This document shows positions 17,907 to 25,852 of a stretch of DNA of 64,000 nucleotides, in pieces (position 1 is the stretch's first letter; each line of letters begins with the position of its first letter). This stretch comes from Gammaproteobacteria bacterium. GTDB taxonomy: Bacteria; Pseudomonadota; Gammaproteobacteria; Pseudomonadales; Pseudohongiellaceae. Position numbers and translations under genes: made by a program. Location: positions 1-64,000 of the forward strand of contig JAQWZF010000005.1 in assembly GCA_029253585.1 (NCBI GenBank). Reading direction: 5' to 3'. The notes under the pieces were generated by a model, which searched no databases, was not told the origin of the DNA, and saw only the letters and a program-made list of their open reading frames with translations.

Positions 17907-20135
17907 ATGAGTAAAATTCCCTTTTCAACTTTACTGCTGGTGATCTTTCTTGCCGGCTGCTCACCGCAGCCATATCAGACAGACCCTGCGAGCCAGGCGG
18001 TCGCCGCTGCCCCTCAGCTAGCTCCAAGAGAGTTAGCCCGCTGGCAGCAAAGGGCGAGCAATGTCACCATCAGCAGAGACAAATGGGGTATCGCACACAT
18101 CTACGGTAAAACCGATGCCGATACGGTGTTTGGTACGCTATACGCCCAGGCCGAGGACGATTTTAATCGCGTCGAGGCGAACTATATTAATGCGATGGGG
18201 CGCCTGGCGGAGGCAGAGGGTGAAGCAGAGCTGTTTCGCGACCTACGCATGAAGCTGTTCATCGACCCTGTAGACATGCAGGCACAGTATGAGGAAAGCC
18301 CCGAATGGCTGCAGGCCCTGATGGATGCCTTCGCCGACGGCCTCAATTACTATCTTCACATGCATCCCGAGGTCACGCCCCGGGTCATCGACAGATTTGA
18401 ACCCTGGATGGCGCTGTCTTTCTCCGAGGGCAGTATCGGCGGTGATATCGAGCGAGTGAATCTACGCGAGTTGCAACGCTTCTATGGCAATGGCGAGCTA
18501 GTGGCGCAAGCTCGGGCCATCTCCGACAACGAACCACGGGGCTCCAATGGATTCGCGATAGCCCCAAAGAATAGCGAGAATGGTGAGGCGCTACTGCTTA
18601 TTAATCCCCACACCTCGTTCTTCTTTCGTTCCGAATTGCATATGGTCAGCGAGGAAGGATTGAATGCCTATGGCGCCGTTACCTGGGGCCAATTTTTTGT
18701 CTATCAGGGCTTCAATGAAAACACCGGCTGGATGCACACCTCGAGTCGTGCCGATGCGATCGATGAGTATCTGGAAACTATCATCCAGAAAGATGATGGC
18801 TACTATTACCTCTTTGGAGATGAGGAGCGTAAATTAACCGAGACAGAACTCAGTCTGCCATATAAAAACGGTGATGATATGGCGCTACAGCGTTTCACTG
18901 TCTACCACAGTCATCATGGACCGATAATCCGCGAGCAAGACGGAAAATGGGTGAGCATCAAGCTCATGCAGGAACCTATAAAGGCACTCACTCAATCCTA
19001 TACGCGCACCAAGGCGCAGAACCATGAACAGTTCTACGCGAGCATGGAGCTGAGAACGAACTCTTCGAATAACACAGTCTACGCCGACTCCGATGGAAAC
19101 ATTGCCTACTACCACGGCAATTTTATCCCGATTCGCGATACTTCGTTCGATTGGAATAGCCCGTTGGATGGCAGCAACCCTGCGACTGAGTGGCAGGGCC
19201 TGCACAGCGTCGATGAGATTATCCACCTGTTGAACCCTGCCAATGGCTGGATTCAGAATACGAATAATTGGCCGTTCACTGCGGCGGGAGACTTTAGCCC
19301 CAAGGCAGAAGACTACCCTTCCTACATGGCCAACAACCCAGAGAACCCGCGCGGCGTGCATGCCGTTCGCGTACTCCAAGACCGCAACGACTTTACAATA
19401 GACAGACTGTTCGAGGCGGCCTATGACCCTACGCTGACCGCATTCGAAGACCTGATACCGAAACTGCTGCTCACTACCGCCGTCGACGGACAGGGCGACC
19501 TTCCCGTTACGATACAGTCCAATACTCTGGAATATATCGACCTGCTGCGCGACTGGGATTACACCTATTCACTAGACTCAACCGCTACCACCCTCGCCGT
19601 CTATTGGGGGCAGGCCCTGATGACAGAAGTAGCTAGCGATGCGGCTGCAGCGGGAATTAATATCTACGAGTACATGGCAGATAATGCGAGTAGCGCCGAA
19701 AAACTAAGATCGCTACGTAGCGCCGCAGAGCAACTTCAAGCCGATTTCGGCGATTGGCGTGTGCCCTGGGGAGAAGTGAACCGCTATCAACGGCTGAACG
19801 GCAATATCGTGCAAGATTTTGACGATGAGGCAGAGAGCCTGCCGGTAGCCTTTGCCTCGTCTCGCTGGGGATCACTGGCATCGTTTGGCAGCAGAACCTA
19901 CCCGGGCACCAGAAAGATGTACGGTACTAGCGGCAATAGCTTCGTTGCTGCCGTGGAATTCGGCGATAGGGTTTCGGCCAAGGCAATAACCGTTGGCGGC
20001 CTCAACAACGACCCCGACTCACCTCATTTCGATGACCAGGCCGAGATGTATACCAAGGGTTTATTCAGAGACGTGCTGTTCTACAGAGAAGACATAGAAG
20101 CAAATCTGGAGCAAGAATATACTCCCGGGAACTAA
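17907..20135 (+). CDS. Lipoprotein penicillin-acylase-family Ntn hydrolase (aculeacin/AHL acylase type)
   Basis: A 742-aa precursor. The lipobox LAGC at about residue 18 predicts an outer- or inner-membrane lipoprotein. The order is alpha-chain, spacer, then the self-cleavage site before Ser213 (RGSNGFAIAP), which becomes the N-terminal nucleophile of the beta-chain. Such enzymes cleave amide bonds of acyl side chains: penicillins, lipopeptides, acyl-homoserine lactones. GWIQNTNNWP, with its conserved Asn, also fits the family. The ATG at 17907 is preferred because the lipoprotein signal starts there; the frame is open 7 codons further up. It is coupled in operon with the amidohydrolase before it. 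Confidence 0.88.
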   Translation: MSKIPFSTLLLVIFLAGCSPQPYQTDPASQAVAAAPQLAPRELARWQQRASNVTISRDKWGIAHIYGKTDADTVFGTLYAQAEDDFNRVEANYINAMGRLAEAEGEAELFRDLRMKLFIDPVDMQAQYEESPEWLQALMDAFADGLNYYLHMHPEVTPRVIDRFEPWMALSFSEGSIGGDIERVNLRELQRFYGNGELVAQARAISDNEPRGSNGFAIAPKNSENGEALLLINPHTSFFFRSELHMVSEEGLNAYGAVTWGQFFVYQGFNENTGWMHTSSRADAIDEYLETIIQKDDGYYYLFGDEERKLTETELSLPYKNGDDMALQRFTVYHSHHGPIIREQDGKWVSIKLMQEPIKALTQSYTRTKAQNHEQFYASMELRTNSSNNTVYADSDGNIAYYHGNFIPIRDTSFDWNSPLDGSNPATEWQGLHSVDEIIHLLNPANGWIQNTNNWPFTAAGDFSPKAEDYPSYMANNPENPRGVHAVRVLQDRNDFTIDRLFEAAYDPTLTAFEDLIPKLLLTTAVDGQGDLPVTIQSNTLEYIDLLRDWDYTYSLDSTATTLAVYWGQALMTEVASDAAAAGINIYEYMADNASSAEKLRSLRSAAEQLQADFGDWRVPWGEVNRYQRLNGNIVQDFDDEAESLPVAFASSRWGSLASFGSRTYPGTRKMYGTSGNSFVAAVEFGDRVSAKAITVGGLNNDPDSPHFDDQAEMYTKGLFRDVLFYREDIEANLEQEYTPGN

Positions 20136-20278
20136 TCCACCCCAGAAAACTTTGAGGATCGCCCAAATACACAAGTCTATCGGGAGGAACAAGAATACGC
20201 CTCAGGGTATTAAGTTAGGTCAGAAAACCCCGAAGAGCAGCAATCTCAAAAATTTATCCCAAACATCATCCCAAAAAC

Positions 20279-20310
20279 AAAAATGCCCCGACAACCCTCG
20301 AGGCATTTTT
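20279..20310. terminator. Bidirectional terminator between the convergent acylase and ggt genes
   Basis: AAAAATGCC and GGCATTTTT pair around a 14-nt loop, with T tracts on both sides. It lies between the stop at 20135 on the plus strand and the stop at 20343 on the minus strand. Confidence 0.8.
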
Positions 20311-20342
20311 GTAAAGTCCAAGCTAATTATTGATGGCTGAGC

Positions 20343-22061
20343 TTAGTAGCCTGCTGCTCCGCCGTCACCGCGGCGAGAATCTGCCGCACCCTCAAACAAT
20401 CCGTTCTCACGATCGTGATACACAGCCATTGCAGCTCCCTGCCCACCACGCTCTGTCAGACGATGCCCCTTCTCCTCATACAGGCGTATCGTATCGGGCG
20501 ATAAAGCACCCGCTTCCATACTCGTTACGTCGGGCAACCATTGATGGTGTATACGCCCCGCCTCTACAGACTGTGCAATATTCATTTCATGATCGATGAC
20601 ATTGAGTATCAATTGCATGGTCGTATTGATAATTGTTTTGCCGCCCGGGCTGCCCGCAGTGAACACTGGCTTACCGTCCTTCGCAACAATCGTCGGCGTC
20701 ATACTAGACAGAGGACGTTTCTGGGGAGCAATCAGATTTGGAGGGGTACCGATTAGGCCGCGAGAATTAGTGACACCTGGCACTGCATTAAAATCTCCAA
20801 GCTCGTTGTTGAGCAAATATCCACCGCCCTCGACTACGATCGCCGAACCGTAGCCGAATTCCAGCGTGTAAGTCATGCTAACCATATTCCCGTCTTTATC
20901 GACGACTGAAAAGTGCGTAGTTTCTTCGCTCTCATACATCTGCGCGAAGTCTTCAGGGCTGCTCTCGGAAGCCTTATCCATATCGATAGAGGCTCGCAGC
21001 GTCTCGGCATAGTCTTTATCCATCAAGCGCGCCAACGGCATTCCTTCGTTGAAGTCAGGGTCGCCAAGGTGCTGCGCACGGTCGGCATAGGCGCGACGCA
21101 TAGCCTCGGTAAGAACGTGGAGATAGCCCGCGGAGTTGTGCCCCATATCTGCCAGGTCGAACCCCTCAAGAATATTAAGCATCTCTACCAAAGCGACTCC
21201 ACCAGAACTCGGTGGTGGCATGCTGACTATGTTATAGCCTCTATAGGTACCACGAATCGGCTCACGCTCTTGAGCTTCGTACTGCAGTAGATCTTGTTCT
21301 GTGATGATACCGCCAATGTCAGCCATGAAACCTGCGAGTCGCTCGGCGTTCTCTCCCTTATAGAATCCATCGGCACCATTGTTTTGAATGAGCTCCAGAG
21401 TATGGGCCAAATCTGGCTGGCGCCAGGTTTCACCAAGCTCGTAGAGCGAACCATCTGCCTTGAAGAATTTGGAAGCTGAAGAAGGGTACTGATCGAAACG
21501 TGCCTTACTTCTCGCAAAGCCTGTATACAGAGAATAACTAATAGGAATACCATCTCGCGCCAGCCGAACCGCCGGGACGACAAGATCGGCCCAAGGCAGA
21601 CTGCCTAACTCCTGATGCGCCTTCCACAGACCGGCAACAGTGCCGGGTACGCCTACTGCCAGTGGCCCGATGTGATTGGAATTATCTATTACGTTGCCAT
21701 CGAGACCCAAGTACATGCGCTCGGTAGCGGCAAGAGGCGCCTTCTCTCGGAAATCGAAGGTAGTCGCGTGACCATCATCACCGTGGTAGACCAAAAACCC
21801 GCCGCCACCGATGTTACCGGCACTAGGCCACGTCACTGCCAGAGCAAAGGCCGTAGCAATTGCAGCGTCGACGGCGTTTCCGCCCTGCTTGAGCGCAGCC
21901 ACTCCTGCCTCCGATGCTATCTTCGATGCACTAGTTACAATGCCATTCTTGACGCGCAGCGGTGTTCTGCCGCCTTCAGCAAAGGACGTGGAAACCAGTA
22001 TCAAGCTGAGGAAAAATACCAGGGCCTTAAAAGTTTTACTCACTAACGGTTGATGACTCAT
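20343..22061 (-). CDS. ggt: Gamma-glutamyltransferase
   Basis: A 572-aa periplasmic precursor that hydrolyses or transfers the gamma-glutamyl group of glutathione and similar peptides. Signal peptide about 1-28. The hallmark self-cleavage site and nucleophile is the threonine of ETTHFSVVDKDGNMVSMTYT; GGGGFLVYH and PLSSMTPTIV/GSPGGKTIINT build the glutamate pocket. The length is normal. A frame extension of 14 codons exists, but the ATG at 22061 has GAGAG upstream and starts the signal peptide. Terminates at a shared bidirectional hairpin. It fits the peptide-degrading character of this region. Confidence 0.95.
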   Translation of the reverse strand: MSHQPLVSKTFKALVFFLSLILVSTSFAEGGRTPLRVKNGIVTSASKIASEAGVAALKQGGNAVDAAIATAFALAVTWPSAGNIGGGGFLVYHGDDGHATTFDFREKAPLAATERMYLGLDGNVIDNSNHIGPLAVGVPGTVAGLWKAHQELGSLPWADLVVPAVRLARDGIPISYSLYTGFARSKARFDQYPSSASKFFKADGSLYELGETWRQPDLAHTLELIQNNGADGFYKGENAERLAGFMADIGGIITEQDLLQYEAQEREPIRGTYRGYNIVSMPPPSSGGVALVEMLNILEGFDLADMGHNSAGYLHVLTEAMRRAYADRAQHLGDPDFNEGMPLARLMDKDYAETLRASIDMDKASESSPEDFAQMYESEETTHFSVVDKDGNMVSMTYTLEFGYGSAIVVEGGGYLLNNELGDFNAVPGVTNSRGLIGTPPNLIAPQKRPLSSMTPTIVAKDGKPVFTAGSPGGKTIINTTMQLILNVIDHEMNIAQSVEAGRIHHQWLPDVTSMEAGALSPDTIRLYEEKGHRLTERGGQGAAMAVYHDRENGLFEGAADSRRGDGGAAGY

Positions 22062-22454
22062 TACATTGCTCTCAAATAGTGCACTGGGCAGATTCGCCCT
22101 CAAGCATTTAAGTAGTTTCAGGATCTCTTTAGGCGCCCATGTTAATGCATAGTAACCCTAGATTCACAGCATGATACCCCGCCTCAAAGCTAGAAAACAT
22201 CGATTTGGCGAGCAAAACTCTCTGCTTTGTCTCCCAAATACGCCAGAAACAAGTAAATCGTACTGAGAAACTCTTTGATTGAATCAATTTTTAGTGAATC
22301 CGTTGTCATCGAGCGATTCTAAGTGCTAGTTTTACAGACGCAAGCCAGCAACAACGACCGCGCCTAGATCATCGCCCAAATTTCACTTTGCCCCATCATG
22401 GTCTGACGTACCAAAAGTAGTTCACTATTCAAATCACAACGAGACACGACAACT
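22062..22454. other. Divergent promoter region between ggt and the dipeptidase gene
   Basis: About 390 nt with no gene. It contains a perfect 13-nt palindrome TTGATTGAATCAA at 22275-22287, which could be a regulator site, but its 3-nt centre does not match the FNR spacing. Nothing else was recognised. Confidence 0.35.
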
Positions 22455-23822
22455 ATGCTTTCCCCACTTAGGTCACTAAAGTTAATCACAGCGATATCTC
22501 TACTTACGGCGTTATTAGCCGCCTGCAGCGAAGAGGCAGCCCCAAGCCAGAGCGCCACTCAATCCTCCCAGCCTCCTGCCGCTGTTGCGATGGAGACCGA
22601 GCAGCAATTGATTGAGCGCGCTCTCGGTATACACGAGAGAGTTATCACACTGGATACCCATGCCGACATCAATACCAGCAACTTCACTCCAGACAATAAC
22701 TACACATCTGACCTGGATACCCAAGTAAATTTGCCGAAGATGGAACAGGGTGGACTGGATGTAGCCTGGTTTATCGTCTACACCGGGCAATCAACACTAG
22801 ACAGTGAAGGCTATGCGGCTGCCTACGCCAACGCGATCGATAAATTTAATGCGATTCATCGACTTGCCGAAGAAATAGCACCCGATCAAATCGAGATTGC
22901 CTACAACTCCGACGACGTGAGAAGAATTACAGCCGCCGGCAAGAAGGTCGCCATGATCGGAGTAGAAAACGCCTATCCGGTTGGTCTGGACATGTCCAAT
23001 ATCAAAGACTTTCAGGAGCGAGGTGGCCGCTATATGTCATTGGCGCACAATGGACACAGCCAATTTTCAGATTCCAATACAGGCGAGCGAGATCAGGTTT
23101 GGCTACATGATGGCTTAAGCGAGATGGGCAAGAAAGCTATTGCCGAGATGAATAGGTGGGGGATCATGATCGATGTCTCTCACCCGTCTAAAGAAGCAAT
23201 CATGCAGATGCTGGATCTCACCCGCGCCCCTCTTATTGCATCCCACTCGTCCGCTCGAGCACTTAGCGAGCACAGCCGCAATCTTGATGATGAGCAATTG
23301 TTGCGCATTAAGGAAAATGGCGGCGTGGTGCAGACTGTCGCTTTTACCAGCTACCTGAACATAGACAAGAATACGTTATATAGAGAAGCACTAAATAATT
23401 TGACCGTAAGTATCGCTGCCAGCCTAGGTGTGGGAGTATTGAACTCCGCTGAGATAAATGCACTCGGTGAGGCTGAGCGAATGCTATATAGAAGTCGTAT
23501 GGACGAGGTCAATGCGCTGGCACAGCCCCGCATAGAGTCCGAAGTTAATGCCATTGCGGCACCGGTCGATGTTGGCGACTTCGTCGACCATGTCGATTAT
23601 ATGGTTGACCTAATCGGGATAGAGCACGTGGGTATTAGTTCGGATTTCGACGGTGGCGGTGGCATAAAGGGCTGGAACGATGCCTCGGAGACCTCCAATG
23701 TAACCATCGAACTGGTGCGCAGAGGGTATACGGAAGAACAGATCGGCATGCTTTGGAGTGGCAATCTACTCAGAGTACTAGACGATGTCCAGCGCGTCGC
23801 AGCAGAGATTCAAGCTGAATAA
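22455..23822 (+). CDS. Membrane dipeptidase, peptidase family M19 (lipoprotein)
   Basis: A 455-aa protein with a lipoprotein signal (LLAAC at about residue 24). Renal-dipeptidase family features are the metal-binding DTHADIN (first His and Asp) about residue 73-79, the bridging glutamate of IGVENAYPVG, the SLAHNGHSQFSDSN block, IDVSHPSKEA and ASHSSARAL histidines, and GISSDFDGGGG near the end. These zinc enzymes split dipeptides, including those with D-residues. It could finish what the neighbouring gamma-glutamyltransferase and carboxypeptidase produce. The following cupin gene lies 43 nt downstream and is probably cotranscribed. Confidence 0.93.
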   Translation: MLSPLRSLKLITAISLLTALLAACSEEAAPSQSATQSSQPPAAVAMETEQQLIERALGIHERVITLDTHADINTSNFTPDNNYTSDLDTQVNLPKMEQGGLDVAWFIVYTGQSTLDSEGYAAAYANAIDKFNAIHRLAEEIAPDQIEIAYNSDDVRRITAAGKKVAMIGVENAYPVGLDMSNIKDFQERGGRYMSLAHNGHSQFSDSNTGERDQVWLHDGLSEMGKKAIAEMNRWGIMIDVSHPSKEAIMQMLDLTRAPLIASHSSARALSEHSRNLDDEQLLRIKENGGVVQTVAFTSYLNIDKNTLYREALNNLTVSIAASLGVGVLNSAEINALGEAERMLYRSRMDEVNALAQPRIESEVNAIAAPVDVGDFVDHVDYMVDLIGIEHVGISSDFDGGGGIKGWNDASETSNVTIELVRRGYTEEQIGMLWSGNLLRVLDDVQRVAAEIQAE

Positions 23823-23865
23823 AACGGGTGCCGCCAATATATAAATCGACAATACCGGAGTGCAT

Positions 23866-24414
23866 ATGCAGAAATATACCAAGTTACTTCTAATTCTAAC
23901 CGTATGCTGTTGCTATCTTTTCAGCAGTTCCGCCGACGATGGCGGCTCGACAATAATGAGCAAAGAGGAAGTCGATGCGACCCTCAAGCAAGGGTTAGCG
24001 AACCTGGCCGAAGGCAGAACTGTGAGCGATATCGTCATGCGCCATATCGGTGTTGGCAAAGAGAACATGGGAGTCTCTGTAGTTCAGCGTAGCAAAGTAG
24101 AAGCCAGCGACATGGAAACCGGCATCGCTCATGTTACTCTCGATGAAATCTACTACATCGTAGCGGGAGAAGGCACGATGGTAACCGGCGGAGAATTTGT
24201 CGATAAGCAGACTAGCAATAGCTCACTGCTGGGACCGATGGAGCGCGGTGAGATTCGCGGCGGCGTGTTACAGAAAGTTAAGCCGGGTGATATCGCCATC
24301 ATACCCAAGGGCATGCCACATGGCTGGCATGAGATGACGACCGACACTATTAGCTACATCATCTTCCGCGGCGACCCCGATAAGGTGATGGACATAAAAA
24401 CTACTGCAGAATAA
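23866..24414 (+). CDS. Exported cupin-domain protein
   Basis: A 182-aa protein with a signal peptide of about 24 residues. The single cupin barrel lies at about 75-165: DEIYYIVAGEGTMVTGG forms the first motif and GDIAIIPKGMPHGWHE the second, giving candidate metal ligands E and H. Start chosen at the ATG with GGAG 5 nt upstream; a GTG two codons before is in frame. Probably the second gene of the dipeptidase operon, closed by the terminator at 24434. Enzyme or sensor activity cannot be decided. Confidence 0.8.
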   Translation: MQKYTKLLLILTVCCCYLFSSSADDGGSTIMSKEEVDATLKQGLANLAEGRTVSDIVMRHIGVGKENMGVSVVQRSKVEASDMETGIAHVTLDEIYYIVAGEGTMVTGGEFVDKQTSNSSLLGPMERGEIRGGVLQKVKPGDIAIIPKGMPHGWHEMTTDTISYIIFRGDPDKVMDIKTTAE

Positions 24415-24433
24415 TAGTTTGCAAGATAATGAG

Positions 24434-24457
24434 AAAAGGATGGCGACATCCTTTTTT
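24434..24457 (+). terminator. Terminator after the dipeptidase-cupin operon
   Basis: AAAAGGATG and CATCCTTTT form a 9-bp stem with a GCGA loop and a T run. Confidence 0.9.
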
Positions 24458-25114
24458 ACTTTGCGAAGCCTACAAATAACTTATATTTATAAGCAGCCAT
24501 CAGCAACAGCAAAAATCCGTAGATTGAGGTGCTAATCTCTAGTATTGCAATTCGCTAGAACCACACCCACTTCATTCGATTCTCACCAATACTTGCTACT
24601 AGATATATAAAGAGTTTTAAGAGCATCTTTCTAAAAAAGGTGCTTCCACCTGCCAGCCCTCCATTCATGGAACTTATTAGCTGGATGTCTCGTAGAGACT
24701 CCTTATATCGAAATGGCTGTGGCAACGAACTTCTCGTGGTAATACCTACCACTTCCACGCCCTCAACCCCACAGACTGCCTAGAGTTGAATGATTCCTTA
24801 TCGTTTTATACTCAATAGCCTACTAGTTCACTGTAAAGAGAGGTGGTGAAAAACCATCGAAACCGCAAGAAATTGTCGAATATCTCAGAAACTTGAGGAT
24901 TTAGCGCAAAAAGTGCTCACTTCATTACAAAATTAAGCTAATAATCTAGATTGCCTGCGATTGCCGTCACATATTGGAAATATGAGAGCTTTATCATCAT
25001 TCATGCCGTATCAAGGGAGAAGGCCGGATTTTAAGCAAACGGCCATAATTCACTCGAATAAATAAAAGATAGAGCCAAATACTTGCTCTAGAAAAAAAAA
25101 GAAAAGAAAGTGAT
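24458..25114. other. Gene-poor stretch
   Basis: About 650 nt of AT-richer sequence with no convincing gene. A 67-codon minus-strand frame at 24555-24758 has no recognisable family, signal or ribosome site. The right end (from about 25080) is a purine run, GAAAAAAAAAGAAAAGAAAG, just before the next gene. Confidence 0.4.
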
Positions 25115-25776
25115 ATGGTGTCCAATAACTACCGAAGAACGCACAGCAGGGACACCAGGATAGCGAGCTATATGCTTTCGCTGCTGCTTACGCTGGGAGC
25201 GCCTGTCAGTTTTTCTCAATCCAGTGATCAGGCTGGGCCTGAACTTGCAGGGCGAGTAATTGTAGTTAGTGGGGCAAATGGAATAACGAAGTCGGTGATA
25301 ACTTCGTAGTTGTAACCCGACTGGAAGATGAATTGGTAATGGTAGCAACGAGCGAGTATTTCGCGCAGATCAACCCGGCGCCTCTAGCCAAGCTAACCGG
25401 CAGCCATAGCTATACCACCACCGTCATTTCGTCCTTCATTGGCAGTGGCAGCGCAGGTGATATTTCGAGCCTCCTAGCGGGCATGCAGGTTGATTTTGAA
25501 TCCGGAATAATTAGTCAGGGAAGCTTAGACATCCTGGTGAATGATCAATCCTGGGCCATTGAATTCGATGGTTCAGTCCGACACGGCATAGTCGATCTGA
25601 ATGCGGTAAACGGTCAGCTATTCGATAACTCTGGCTTAATTAGCAATTCAATAGACGCAAATCTAGGCGGGGTTTTCATTGGGGATACCGGCTCAGCATT
25701 CTTTGGCGGATTCGACCTGATCGATGAGATGAATTCCTTCAATACGGTCAACGGCCTTTACACCATAGAGCGCTAA
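25115..25776 (+). pseudogene. Frameshifted exported FecR-like protein
   Basis: The first frame (25115-25309) gives a signal peptide and PELAGRVIVVSG, the usual opening of FecR-type domains, then stops. The other frame is open from 25270, before the first one ends, and reads GDNFVVVTRLEDELVMVATSEY and on to 25776, including a glycine-rich beta C-terminus (GGVFIGDTGSAFFGGFDLID). The switch falls at or near the GGGG at 25271-25274, so a one-base indel explains it. The product would be about 220 aa, short for a full FecR protein, so part of the middle may also be missing. A sequencing error cannot be excluded. Confidence 0.6.
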
Positions 25777-25852
25777 ATCAAGAAAGCGGGTAGCGACATT
25801 GCGCCCTACCCACCCTTCGCTCCTTTCTCACTTATTACTATTTTATAGAGCG

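Noticed and set aside
22275..22287. TTGATTGAATCAA as a second FNR box
   Set aside because: The centre is 3 nt instead of 4, so it does not match the FNR/Anr consensus.
24555..24758. A 67-codon minus-strand frame as a small gene
   Set aside because: No ribosome site, no recognisable motif and no homologous pattern; treated as chance.
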